NCBI RefSeq assembly: GCF_001513955.1
Contig: NZ_KQ948149.1
Location: forward strand, 344,227-408,226
DNA length: 64,000 bases
Origin: Streptomyces pseudovenezuelae
Lineage (GTDB): Bacteria > Actinomycetota > Actinomycetes > Streptomycetales > Streptomycetaceae
Reading direction: 5' to 3'
In this document: one piece after another, positions 16,036-24,819 of the stretch
Position numbering within the stretch: position 1 is the first letter of the stretch
How the letters are laid out: every line of letters begins with the position of its first letter
Program-made: the position numbers and the translations under genes
Notes under the pieces: model-generated
What the model was told of the DNA's origin: nothing
The model's database searches: none
Seen by the model: only the letters and a program-made list of their open reading frames with translations

Positions 16036-18692
16036 TGCTCCGCTCCTTCCGGGGAGTGGTTCTGTTCGTGCGGGGGGTTGGATGCGGTCTGGTGGGTTTC
16101 CACGTCGCGGCTCAGTACGGGTCTGGCGTGGCTGCCGGTCTCGCTCTCCCGGTGGGCGCGCTCCACGGCCGCCTCGAACTCGTCGAGCGCGTCCCGTACG
16201 GCCTCCGCGTCGGCGGGCTGGAGCGGAGCGGTCTTCTGCACCGGGTCGGCACCGACGGTGGTGCGCAGCGTGGCGCCGCGGACCCGGCGGCGCAGGGGAC
16301 GCGGGCCGTCGTCTGCGTCACCGTCCCCGGGCACCTCGCCGGTGCGGGCCTTCGGGATGAACGGGGCTGCGGGAGAGGAGGGTTCGGGGTCCGGGGCGGT
16401 GGGGGCCGGGTCGCGGTGCGGGACCCGGCGGGGGAGGGGGGCCGGATCGCCGGCGTCGGCGGTGCCCGTGACGCCGGGCTCCGGGTCAGCGGTACCCCGG
16501 GGCGTCGGGCCCGCGGGTTCCTCCTGGCCGGAGTCGGGCCGTACGGCCGTAGGACCCGAAGGGCCTGTCGCCCGGGCGGGTTCCGGGGCCGGGGGCGTGC
16601 CCGCGCCGGTGGCCGGGACGGTGTGTGCGGCCGTACGAGGAGCCGCCGCCGCTTCCGGCAGCGCTTCGGCCGCCGTCGGACCGCCGGTGGCGAGCGCCAT
16701 CGGGCTCATCGTCAGCAGCAGGGCGGAGGGGATGGTCACCTCGGCCGTCACGCCGCCGCCCGGTGTGCGGGAGAGGACCACGCTCACCTCCCAGCGGCGG
16801 GCCAGGGTGCCGACCACGAACAGACCGAGCACCTTCGTCGGGACGAGGTCGAGGCGTTCGCGGCGGATAAGGCGGGCGTTCTCCTCCTCCAGGCGCTCGG
16901 GGCTCATGCCGAGACCGTGGTCGGAGATCACGACGAGCGCGCCCTCGTGGCTGTCCTTGACGATCACCTCGACGGGGCTGCCGGCGGGCGAGAACGACAC
17001 GGCGTTCTCGACGAGTTCGGCCACCATCAGGGTGAGGTCGCCGATGATGTCCGGCTCGACCATGACCTCGGTGCCGGCCTGCAGGGACACCCGCTGGAAC
17101 CCCTCGATCTGGCCGAGCGCCGCGCGGACCACGTTGGTGAGGGCGAGCGGCCCGGAGTCGAGGACCGTCTCGCGGATGCCGGCGAGCAGCATCAGGCTGT
17201 CGGCGTTGCGGCGCAGGCGGACCGCGATGTGGTCGATGCTGTAGAGGCGTTCCAGCAGCGCCGGGTCGGTCTCGCCGCGCTCGACCGCGTCGATCAGGGC
17301 CAGCTGGCGGGTGGTCAGGTTGCTGACCCGGCGGCCCACGTTGCCGAACATCTCGGCGACGTTGCGGCGGCTGAGCACCTGGCGTTCGAGAAGCGCGACC
17401 GCGGTGGTCTGCACCTGGTTGAACACGTCGGCGAGATCGCCGATCTCGTCCTTCGCGGTGACCGGCATCTCCTGCAGCCGCGGTGTCCCGGTGTCCTCGG
17501 TGTCGTCGTCGGCCACCCGGGCCAGCTCACGGCCCGCCACCTCGGCGACCTGCTTGGCGGCACCGGTGAGCGCCTGCACCGGCCGCACCACCGAACGCCG
17601 GACGGCGACCGAGAAGGCGAGCCAGAGCACGAAGCCGAGCAGGGCCGAGCCCAGCAGCCAGGCCGCGTTCGAGCGCGCGTCCCGGGAGGCGGTGTCGGCG
17701 CGGTCGGCGATCTGGTCGATGAGCGAGGTGGTGGTGTTCAGCCGGGTCCGGGCCTGCGAGCGGTAGTCCGGGTAGGAGTCGAGCGCCGTCTGGAAGGCCT
17801 TCTTGATCTCGGCCGGGGTCTCCGCCTGGAGCGCGCCGGGGTCGATCTGGAGCTCGGCGTACTGCCGGGCGATCGTAGCCTGGGCGGTGTTGTGCTCGAT
17901 GTCGCCGAGTTCCTCGGCCTGCCCCGCGGTGGCGAACCGGCCGAATCGTTCCACCTGGTGGGTGTACTCGTCGTAGGAGCCGATCGCGCCGATCAGCTCG
18001 ATGAGGGCGTTGGAGTCGCCGGTCGTCGCGGAGAAGACACCGGTCTCGAAGGAGCCGTGCGCGGCGTCGGCGCGCAGCAGCGAGTCGAGCAGGTTGCCGG
18101 TGAAGGTAGCGGCGAGGGCCGGGTCGCGGTCGAGCCCGAGGCCGTCGATCAGGCCCTTGGCGGCGTCGCTGTAGGCCGGGTCGATGTTGTCGGCCGGCAG
18201 GTAGGACTTCTCGATGGTCGCGCGCAGTTCATCCAGGCCCTCGACCTCGCGAAGGGCCTGGGCCTCCTCCTCGGGCAGCCGGTCGCCGAAGATCGCGTGG
18301 ACCTTCTCGACCTGGTTGTTCACGCGGATCTGGGCCTCGCGGTAGGCGGACCGCGAGGGGATGGCGCCGTCCCAGCTGGACTGGTGGCGCACCGAGAGCA
18401 GGACGGCCTGCTGGTGCTCGGCCTCCAACTGCCCCACCAGCTTGGCCACCTGGGCGCTGTCCCGCACCAGCTGGGCCGCGTCCGAGGCGTCCTGGGACTG
18501 GCCGACCTGGTCGGCGAAGAGATAGGCCAGCAGCGCGGCGACCACCGCCAGCGGCACACCCACCAGGATGTTCAGCTTGCGTCGGAAGGGCCAGCGCTCG
18601 GCGAAGTCCCGCAGGCCCCGGTTGCCGCGTCCGCCGTTCCGGTCCGGCGGCGGTGCCGACCGGGTGGACACGTCCACCTCGTTCGTGGACAC
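16032..18692 (-). CDS. cvnA: CvnA: membrane histidine-kinase-like sensor of conservon 1
   Basis: An 886-residue sensor. TM1 about 40-60, a large extracytoplasmic nitrate/nitrite-sensor-type helical domain (about 62-340), TM2 342-365, HAMP about 366-440, a coiled-coil, and an ATPase domain with N box ELVENAVSFSP (559-569) and G box DHGLGM (591-596). A long Pro/Ala/Glu-rich disordered tail follows from about residue 650. The usual HisKA phosphoacceptor His is absent (LTTRQLALID instead), normal for CvnA. Start: GTG 18692 has an excellent GAAGGAGG ribosome site; a longer frame to 18794 lacks one. It is divergent from the betaine-binding lipoprotein. Confidence 0.92.
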   Translation of the reverse strand: MSTNEVDVSTRSAPPPDRNGGRGNRGLRDFAERWPFRRKLNILVGVPLAVVAALLAYLFADQVGQSQDASDAAQLVRDSAQVAKLVGQLEAEHQQAVLLSVRHQSSWDGAIPSRSAYREAQIRVNNQVEKVHAIFGDRLPEEEAQALREVEGLDELRATIEKSYLPADNIDPAYSDAAKGLIDGLGLDRDPALAATFTGNLLDSLLRADAAHGSFETGVFSATTGDSNALIELIGAIGSYDEYTHQVERFGRFATAGQAEELGDIEHNTAQATIARQYAELQIDPGALQAETPAEIKKAFQTALDSYPDYRSQARTRLNTTTSLIDQIADRADTASRDARSNAAWLLGSALLGFVLWLAFSVAVRRSVVRPVQALTGAAKQVAEVAGRELARVADDDTEDTGTPRLQEMPVTAKDEIGDLADVFNQVQTTAVALLERQVLSRRNVAEMFGNVGRRVSNLTTRQLALIDAVERGETDPALLERLYSIDHIAVRLRRNADSLMLLAGIRETVLDSGPLALTNVVRAALGQIEGFQRVSLQAGTEVMVEPDIIGDLTLMVAELVENAVSFSPAGSPVEVIVKDSHEGALVVISDHGLGMSPERLEEENARLIRRERLDLVPTKVLGLFVVGTLARRWEVSVVLSRTPGGGVTAEVTIPSALLLTMSPMALATGGPTAAEALPEAAAAPRTAAHTVPATGAGTPPAPEPARATGPSGPTAVRPDSGQEEPAGPTPRGTADPEPGVTGTADAGDPAPLPRRVPHRDPAPTAPDPEPSSPAAPFIPKARTGEVPGDGDADDGPRPLRRRVRGATLRTTVGADPVQKTAPLQPADAEAVRDALDEFEAAVERAHRESETGSHARPVLSRDVETHQTASNPPHEQNHSPEGAEQ

Positions 18693-19060
18693 CAGCCCTC
18701 CTTCGTGGGTGTCTCGGTCGGCGCGGAAGAGCGGACCTGACCGATTCGGATCGCTACGGGACGGTGCGTAGGGACACCTGAGTGGCTCCTGCACGCCTGT
18801 GTGACCGGCGCCAACTGCGGCGAGACTACAGCCTCTTCGGACAGCGCTTGTTGCCGCCCTGAGTCAAGAATCCGTTACAACCCGAGTCGTACCCCGCGTG
18901 CCGGTTTCGCGTTTCCTTCACAACCGATCACCGGGTGTCGTCAATTGTGACCAGGCGGGTCTTGACTGAGTGAGAACAGGCTGGATTGGATCAGTGCAAG
19001 GGCTTCCCTTCTCCGACGCCCTGGACCACCTTGCATCCACCGAGTTCCGGAACGGGAATC
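18693..19060. promoter_or_regulatory. Divergent region between cvnA1 and the betaine-binding lipoprotein
   Basis: 368 bp without a gene. For the rightward gene, TTGACT at 18962-18967 followed 18 bp later by TTGGAT (18986-18991) is a weak promoter candidate. No strong repeat or riboswitch-like structure was seen. Confidence 0.35.
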
Positions 19061-20026
19061 GTGACTTCTACCGCCGCACACCGCAGGTCCATCAGGAAGA
19101 ACCCCGGCGTGGCCGCCGTCGCGCTCGCCGCCGCCACGGTCCTGCTGGCGGGATGCGGGTCCTCCGACGACGGCTCCGACCCGCTGAGCGAGGACACGGG
19201 GGGCGCCGCCGGCGGTGACACCGTCGTCGTCGGCTCGAACAACTTCGCCGAGAGCATCCTGCTCGCCGACATCTACGGCGAGGCCCTCAAGGCCAAGGGC
19301 ATCAAGGTCACCTACAAGCCCAACATCGGCAGCCGCGAGACCACCTACGGCCTGCTGAAGAACGGCTCCATCACCGTCCTGCCCGAGTACAACGGCTCGC
19401 TGCTGGCCTACCTGGACAAGGACGCGAAGCAGGAGTCCGCGGAGGGCGTGGACACGGCCGTCAAGGCGAAGCTCGACTCCAAGCTGACGCTGCTGGACTC
19501 GGCGCCCGCGGAGGACAAGGACTCGGTCACCGTCAACGCGGACACCGCGAAGAAGTACAACCTGACCTCCGAGTCCACCCTCGCCGACCTCAAGGACATC
19601 GCCCCTGACCTGGTCATCGGCGGCTCGCCGGAGTTCCAGACCCGGCAGCAGGGCCTGCTCGGCCTGGAGTCCCAGTACGGCCTGAAGTTCAAGTCCTTCA
19701 AGGCCCTCGACGCGGGCGGCCCGCTGACCCAGGCGGCGCTGAAGAAGAACACCGTGCAGGCCGCGGACATCTTCACGACCGACCCGACCATCGTCAAGGA
19801 GAAGTTCGTCGTCCTCCAGGACCCGAAGAACCTCTTCGGCTTCGCTAACGTGACCCCGCTGGTCTACAAGTCCGGCCTCAGCCAGGAGGGCGTGGCCGCC
19901 CTGAACGCGGTCTCGGCCAAGCTGGACACGAAGGCGCTCCTCGCCATGGACTCCCAGGTCCAGCTGGAGAACGGGGACCCGCTGGACGTGGCGAAGGCCT
20001 GGCTGAAGTCGAACGGCCTCGGCTGA
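19061..20026 (+). CDS. Osmoprotectant-binding lipoprotein (OpuCC/ProX-like)
   Basis: A 321-residue exported lipoprotein. The lipobox LLAGC puts the lipidated Cys at residue 32, after a basic N-terminus. The mature protein starts with VVVGSNNFAESILLADIYGEAL, the hallmark of glycine-betaine/choline binding proteins (OpuAC family), with YKPNIGSRETTYGLLKNG and PEYNGSLL forming the ligand pocket. The GTG at 19061 is chosen because it precedes the basic signal directly; an upstream start at 18986 would add 25 residues before the signal. It should feed the importer at 11992-14473, from which it is separated by conservon 1. A 10-bp-stem terminator follows. Confidence 0.92.
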   Translation: MTSTAAHRRSIRKNPGVAAVALAAATVLLAGCGSSDDGSDPLSEDTGGAAGGDTVVVGSNNFAESILLADIYGEALKAKGIKVTYKPNIGSRETTYGLLKNGSITVLPEYNGSLLAYLDKDAKQESAEGVDTAVKAKLDSKLTLLDSAPAEDKDSVTVNADTAKKYNLTSESTLADLKDIAPDLVIGGSPEFQTRQQGLLGLESQYGLKFKSFKALDAGGPLTQAALKKNTVQAADIFTTDPTIVKEKFVVLQDPKNLFGFANVTPLVYKSGLSQEGVAALNAVSAKLDTKALLAMDSQVQLENGDPLDVAKAWLKSNGLG

Positions 20027-20045
20027 CGGTCGCGGTCGCGGAGCA

Positions 20046-20084
20046 CGGCCCGGGCAGGTCACCGTCCGAATTCCGCCCGGGCCG
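20046..20084 (+). terminator. Terminator of the betaine-binding lipoprotein gene
   Basis: Perfect 10-bp inverted repeat CGGCCCGGGC (20046-20055) / GCCCGGGCCG (20075-20084), 19-nt loop, 19 bp after the stop codon. Confidence 0.7.
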
Positions 20085-20132
20085 CGGCTCCCACCGACAC
20101 CGTCCACGCCGAGCCGCGAGCGGAGCACTCGT

Positions 20133-20464
20133 ACCGGATGCCCGCTGACCGGCGGTTCGGCGGCGGCCGGGCCCCGCAGACCGAGAGTCCGCGAACGGTC
20201 TGGGCGCGGCCCACGTCACCGCGTCACTGTCAGCGGTCGGGTGCCGTGGCCGACGGCCGGCACGCGGGCTCGCTGACGCTGACCGGTGCGGTGCATGCAC
20301 CGGATGCCTGCTGATCGGCGGCGGCGGTCAGCGCCCGCAGGACCGAGGGTCCGAGGAGGGGCTGGGCGCGGCCCACGTCACCGCGCCACCGTCAGCGGTC
20401 GGGTGCCGTGGCCGACGGCCGGCACGCGGGCTCGATGACGCTGACCGGTGTGGTGCACGCGATC
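20133..20464. repeat. Imperfect 166-bp tandem direct duplication
   Basis: Unit 1 (20133-20298) and unit 2 (20299-20464) both begin ACCGGATGCC and share long runs such as GGGCGCGGCCCACGTCACCG and GTCAGCGGTCGGGTGCCGTG. They diverge by scattered substitutions and a few small indels. Unit 2 runs into the start of the possible M81 remnant. In the same frame, unit 1 encodes a similar peptide (ADGRHAGSLTLTGAVHA) that then hits a stop. Confidence 0.85.
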
Positions 20465-20779
20465 CGGCACGGTGGCGAGCGCGCGGTGAGCGGGGCGGTG
20501 TCGCGGGTGGGGAGCGGGTACGTGGTCCTGGCCCGGCTCAGGGAGTCGTACCGCTCTGAACACGACTTCGCCGAAACGGAGTTGGCGCCGCGCGAGACGG
20601 GCCTCGTCCTCGTCGAGATCGGGTGTCCGGAGCCCGGGCCGTTCGCGAGGGCGGCCGGCCGGCAGATGGCCCGCACGCCGGGCGGCGCCGATCAGGATCT
20701 GCCGCGCCTACGGCACCGCCGCGTTCGACGGCCGATGGTCCGCTTCGACCGGGGGATGACCGAGGGGGAGTCGACCTAG
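20408..20779 (+). pseudogene. Possible 3' remnant of an M81 (MlrC-like) peptidase gene
   Basis: A plus-strand frame of 123 codons with coding-like third-position GC and no stop. Its C-terminal part (LVLVEIG, then ARTPGGADQDLPRLRHRRVR, RPM and FDRGM) resembles my memory of the C-terminal end of M81/MlrC-type metallopeptidases, where a TPG segment is followed by a basic RRP motif. The catalytic N-terminal two thirds are missing. No ribosome site precedes GTG 20408, which lies inside the 166-bp duplication. The stop overlaps the cvnD2 stop by 2 bp on the opposite strand. Alternative: a small uncharacterised gene or non-coding DNA. Family call is tentative. Confidence 0.3.
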
Positions 20780-21369
20780 TCGACCGCGGCGGCGATCAGC
20801 AGGTCCAGAAGGGCGATCAGCACGTCCCGGGAGGACTCGCGTCGCCGTGCGTCGCACAGCACCACCGGGACGTCCGGCGGGAGGGCGAGGGACTCCCTGA
20901 TGTCCTCGGCCGGGTACGGGTGCCGGCCGTCGAAGCCGTTCACGGCGACGACGAAGGGGATGTGCCGCCGCTCGAAGAAGTCCACGGCCGCGAAGCTCGA
21001 CTCCGGGCGGCGCACGTCGATGAGGACGACCGCGCCGAGGGCCCCGACGGCCAGGTCGTTCCACATGAACCAGAACCGCTGCTGGCCCGGGGTGCCGAAG
21101 AGGTAGAGCACGAGTTCGTCGCTGATGGTGATCCGGCCGAAGTCCATGGCCACGGTGGTGGCCCGCTTCTCCTCGATCCCCGCGAGATCGTCGACGCCCA
21201 GACCGGCGACGGTGAGGGGTTCCTCCGTGCGCAGCGGAGTGATCTCGCTGACCGACCCGACCATGGTGGTCTTGCCGACACCGAAGCCCCCGGCGATGAG
21301 GATCTTGACGGTGTCGGGTGCGGCGGGGACACCGGCTGTCCCGGTGGCGAGTGCGTCAGAGCCGGCCAA
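20776..21369 (-). CDS. cvnD: CvnD: Ras-like small GTPase of conservon 2
   Basis: A 197-residue GTPase paralogous to the 14534 gene: P loop GGFGVGKT, switch I region RATTVAMDFGR, G3 FGTPGQQRF, G4 NGFD. TTG start at 21369 with GAGGG upstream, overlapping cvnC by 14 bp, the same overlap length as in conservon 1. No cvnE (P450) follows. Confidence 0.92.
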   Translation of the reverse strand: MAGSDALATGTAGVPAAPDTVKILIAGGFGVGKTTMVGSVSEITPLRTEEPLTVAGLGVDDLAGIEEKRATTVAMDFGRITISDELVLYLFGTPGQQRFWFMWNDLAVGALGAVVLIDVRRPESSFAAVDFFERRHIPFVVAVNGFDGRHPYPAEDIRESLALPPDVPVVLCDARRRESSRDVLIALLDLLIAAAVD

Positions 21370-21715
21370 GGCCTTCCCTCACTTTCTGCAACAGGTCCAG
21401 GTCCGGGGAGCGGGGCAGGACGGGGCGCGGCGGGCGCGCGGTGATCAGACCCTCCTCCAGGAGGTCGCACAGCATGATCACGACCACGCTGACCGGGAGG
21501 TCCAGCAGCGCGGCCAGCTCCGCCACGGCGACCGGGCGAGCGCACCTGCGCAGGATGCGGGTCTGCTCGGCCTGCGGTCGCGGGGCGCCTTCCGGCGGCG
21601 GGTCCACCGCGGTCACCGTCGTGATGAGGGTGAAGTCGGCGCGGCTGGGCCGGGTCCGTCCGCCGGTCAGGGCGAACGGACGTACCAGCCGGCCCGACGC
21701 GTCACTGTCGGTCAC
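21356..21715 (-). CDS. cvnC: CvnC: DUF742 protein of conservon 2
   Basis: A 119-residue DUF742 protein, shorter than the conservon 1 copy. It has RLVRPFALTGGRTRPS, then the helical core RRCARPVAVAELAALLDLPVS and a C-terminal segment LLEEGLITARPP. GTG start 1 bp after the cvnB stop; 14-bp overlap with cvnD. Confidence 0.92.
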   Translation of the reverse strand: MTDSDASGRLVRPFALTGGRTRPSRADFTLITTVTAVDPPPEGAPRPQAEQTRILRRCARPVAVAELAALLDLPVSVVVIMLCDLLEEGLITARPPRPVLPRSPDLDLLQKVREGLGRL

Positions 21716-21716
21716 C

Positions 21717-22139
21717 TCACCCGCCGGTGGGGCCGATGCCGGCCCGTGGTGCCGCGCTGAGGTGCTCGCCGATCTTCTTCACCAGCATGTTCATCTGGTA
21801 CGCCACCACTCCGACATCGGCGTTCGGCCCGGTGAGGACGACGAGGTGGGCGCCGGGTCCCGCGGAGGTGAGGATCAGGAAGCTGTTGGCCATCTCGATG
21901 AGCGCCTGGCGCACCGGGCCGCCCCGGAAGTCCATGCTGACGCCCTTGCTCAGGCTCATCAGACCGGACGCGGTCGCCGCCAGCCGCTCGGCGTCGTCGC
22001 GCAGGAACCCGGTGGACTTGCTGACGACCAGCCCGTCCTCCGAGAGCACGACAGCCTGCGTCACGTCGGCGACCCGCTCCACGAGTCCGGTGAGCAGCTG
22101 GTCCAGCTGGGTGTGCGTGGCGGGGGTGGGGCGTGTCAT
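21717..22139 (-). CDS. cvnB: CvnB: roadblock/LC7 protein of conservon 2
   Basis: A 140-residue roadblock protein: QLDQLLTGLVERVADVTQAV, SKSTGFLRDDAERLAATASG, and MANSFLILTSAGPGAHLVV. ATG start at 22139, 10 bp after the cvnA stop; 1 bp from cvnC. Presumed partner of the conservon 2 GTPase. Confidence 0.92.
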   Translation of the reverse strand: MTRPTPATHTQLDQLLTGLVERVADVTQAVVLSEDGLVVSKSTGFLRDDAERLAATASGLMSLSKGVSMDFRGGPVRQALIEMANSFLILTSAGPGAHLVVLTGPNADVGVVAYQMNMLVKKIGEHLSAAPRAGIGPTGG

Positions 22140-22149
22140 GGCGTGTCCT

Positions 22150-24750
22150 TCACGAGCGATCGGGGTCGGGAGTACGGGCGGCGACGGACGGGGCCTCCAC
22201 GGCGCCGGGCCGGCCGTTGGTGTCGGCGGTGGTCACGTCCTCGGGGGCGGGCCCCGCGAGCGCGTCCCGAGGGGTGTCGAGGAGGCCGTCCTCGTCCCGG
22301 GCGCGGAGCGTGCCGCGCTGGAATCCGGCGAGCGAGGAGGCCGCGTGGTCCGCGGTGAACTCCTCGGTGTCCTCCTCCGGGCAGGTGGCCGGGGCCTCCT
22401 CGCGCAGTTCGACGGCGAGACTGGTCTGCGGCACCCGCCGGGGGAGCGGGGTGAGACCGTCGGGGCGGGAAGCGGCGGTGTCGCTCGCCGCGGGGCGCGG
22501 CCGGGACTCCGCCCGAGCCGGTACCGCTCCGGCCGCCGGCTCCGGCTCCGGGTCCGACGCACCCGGTGGCACATCCGGCTCCCCGGAACCCTCTGCGCCC
22601 GTCCGGTCCCCAGGACTCGGGGCGTCAGCCGGGTCAGCCGGGTCGGCCGACCCGGCCGCTTCCGCCGTACGGTCCGTACCGGTCGCGGCCCCGACCGCTG
22701 CCGGCCCCTCTCCGCGTCCGGCGCCCGCCCGGGCAGTGGCCGAGGCCGCCTTCCCGGCCGTCGCCCCCGCGGTGGCCTTGCCCCCGTCCCGGGCCTCCGG
22801 CTCGTTCTCCTCCCGCTCCTCCCGCTCCTCCCGCACGACGATCTCGTGCGGGATCAGCACGATCGCCGTCGTTCCGCCGTACGGCGAGGAGCGCAGGGTC
22901 ACCTGGATGCCGTGGCGGGTGGCGAGGCGGGCGACGACGAACATGCCGAGCCGCAGATCGTCGGCGAGGGCGACCACGTCGAACTTGGGGGCCTCGGCCA
23001 AGTGGGCGTTGAAGGCGGCGTACTCGTCCTCCGACATGCCGAGACCCCGGTCCTCGACCTCGATGGCGAGACCCTTGGCCACCAGCCCGGCCCGCACCCC
23101 GACCGGACTCGGCGCGGGCGAGTACAGCGTGGCGTTCTCGATCAGCTCGGCCAGCAGGTGGATCACGTCCGCGACCGCGGGCGGGGCCACACAGACCTCC
23201 TCCTCGGTGCGCACCTCCACCCGCTGGTACTCGGCGACCTCGCCCACCGCACTGCGCAGGATGTCGATCAGCGCGACCGGCTCGGTCCAGCTGCGCCGCG
23301 GCTGCCCGCCGCTGATGATGACCAGGTTCTCCTCGTACCGCCGCAACTGGCTGGCCGTGGAGTCGAGTTCGTACAGCCCCGACAGGACGTCCGGGTCCTG
23401 GTGCTCGCGCTCCAGGGTGTCCAGCCGGCTGAGCTGGAGGTTGACCAGGTTCTGGCTCTGCCGGGCGATCCCTAGGATCACCTTCTGGAACCCCCGCCGG
23501 GTGTCGGCGAGTTCGACGGCCGTCTCCACGGCCGTCCGCTGTGCCGTGTTGAACGCCTGGGCCACCTGCCCCAGTTCGTCCGAGCCGTAGTCCAGCTCCG
23601 GTGCGGCCCGGTCCACATCGACCTTCTCGCCCCGCTCCAGGCGCGCGACCACGTCCGGCAGCCGTTCCTGTGCGAGGCCCAGGGTGGCCTCCCGCAGGCC
23701 CCGCAGCCGCCGGGACAGCGAACGGGTGATTCGCCAGGACATGACCAGGCAGATCAGCAGCGCGATCAGCCCGCCCGCGCTGAGGGAGCCCGCCGTCACC
23801 AACTGTTCGCGCGCCTTGTCCGCGCTCCGCGTCAGCAGTCCCGAGGTCTGCTGCCGGATCAGGTCGGTGTAGCTGACGGAGACCTTCGCCATCGCGGCCG
23901 TCCACTGCTTGCCCGCGTCCGGCAGGGCCACCCGACCGGTGCCACCGGCCGGCCGCGCGGCGAGGATCCGGTCCTCGACCGCCGTGAGGGTCCGCCAGTC
24001 CGCGCTCGCCAGGATCCGCTCCGTCTGCGTCTTCGCGCCGCCGCTCAGGGCGGGCACGATCTGGTCCTCGACCAGCCACCGGCGCGTGTTGACCAGCTGG
24101 ACGAAGTGCTCCCAGGCCTTCTCGTCGAGATGCCCGGACGGCCAGGCCAGGGTGAGCGCCACGTCCTCCTGCGAGGTCAGCTCCGCCGCGTGTTCGATGG
24201 CGACGAGCGGCCCGGCCTGCGAGGTGAGGTCGCCGTCGTCGACCTGGGAGAGCTGCTGGAAGGCGTGGACCTGGTCGTCGATGATCGACGTGTACTGGCC
24301 GAGGGCCTGCTCGGCGGTGATGTCGGTGGGGTGGTCCACCTGGTCGCGGTAGTACTCCAGGCTGCCCACCGAGCCGAGGACCGAGTACAGCTGGTCGGCG
24401 ATGCGCGCGGGCGCCCGCTGGATCTCCTCGGACCGCTGCACGAGCTTGGCGACCGCCGCGTCCGTGGCCGCCCGCTTCTCGTCCAGGGCGGTCCGGGAAC
24501 CGGGCACCTTGGCCAGCCAGGCGGCGGACACCGCGCGTTCCCCCTGCAGCGCGAGCGTGGTCTCGGTGCCCATCGCGCCGGTCGACCTGCTCAGCTCGGT
24601 CTGCGAGCGCAGCCGCAGGCCTTCCGAGAACAACTGCGTGGTCGTCACACCCCACATCGCGGCGAGCGTGACGCTCGGCACCAGCGCCAGCATGATGAGG
24701 GAGAGACGTATGGAGCCGAGGCGGCGGCGGGCGCCTTTCCGGTCGGGCAT
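22150..24750 (-). CDS. cvnA: CvnA: membrane histidine-kinase-like sensor of conservon 2
   Basis: An 866-residue sensor. TM1 about 15-33, a nitrate/nitrite-sensor-type helical extracytoplasmic domain (about 40-318), TM2 about 319-338, HAMP, then an ATPase domain with ELIENATLYSPAP and EDRGLGMSEDE. The dimerisation helix (LVNLQLSRLDTLE) has no phosphoacceptor His. A disordered tail of about 200 residues includes an EER repeat and several Pro/Ala/Glu blocks. The external domain is clearly different in sequence from that of conservon 1, so the two should sense different cues. The gene is 69 bp downstream of a sugar-type binding lipoprotein on the same strand. Confidence 0.92.
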   Translation of the reverse strand: MPDRKGARRRLGSIRLSLIMLALVPSVTLAAMWGVTTTQLFSEGLRLRSQTELSRSTGAMGTETTLALQGERAVSAAWLAKVPGSRTALDEKRAATDAAVAKLVQRSEEIQRAPARIADQLYSVLGSVGSLEYYRDQVDHPTDITAEQALGQYTSIIDDQVHAFQQLSQVDDGDLTSQAGPLVAIEHAAELTSQEDVALTLAWPSGHLDEKAWEHFVQLVNTRRWLVEDQIVPALSGGAKTQTERILASADWRTLTAVEDRILAARPAGGTGRVALPDAGKQWTAAMAKVSVSYTDLIRQQTSGLLTRSADKAREQLVTAGSLSAGGLIALLICLVMSWRITRSLSRRLRGLREATLGLAQERLPDVVARLERGEKVDVDRAAPELDYGSDELGQVAQAFNTAQRTAVETAVELADTRRGFQKVILGIARQSQNLVNLQLSRLDTLEREHQDPDVLSGLYELDSTASQLRRYEENLVIISGGQPRRSWTEPVALIDILRSAVGEVAEYQRVEVRTEEEVCVAPPAVADVIHLLAELIENATLYSPAPSPVGVRAGLVAKGLAIEVEDRGLGMSEDEYAAFNAHLAEAPKFDVVALADDLRLGMFVVARLATRHGIQVTLRSSPYGGTTAIVLIPHEIVVREEREEREENEPEARDGGKATAGATAGKAASATARAGAGRGEGPAAVGAATGTDRTAEAAGSADPADPADAPSPGDRTGAEGSGEPDVPPGASDPEPEPAAGAVPARAESRPRPAASDTAASRPDGLTPLPRRVPQTSLAVELREEAPATCPEEDTEEFTADHAASSLAGFQRGTLRARDEDGLLDTPRDALAGPAPEDVTTADTNGRPGAVEAPSVAARTPDPDRS

Positions 24751-24819
24751 GGTCGTCCTTGGGCGGTCAGGGAGAGCGGAGTGGGCGGTGCGGGGGGAAG
24801 CGGTTGTCGGGAGGGGGGA

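Noticed and set aside
16056..18740. 894-codon plus-strand frame opposite cvnA1
   Set aside because: No recognisable domain, while the minus strand encodes a full CvnA with a strong ribosome site.
20133..20464. CRISPR array or insertion-sequence ends at the tandem repeat
   Set aside because: Only two long units, no regular spacers, no terminal inverted repeats and no transposase.
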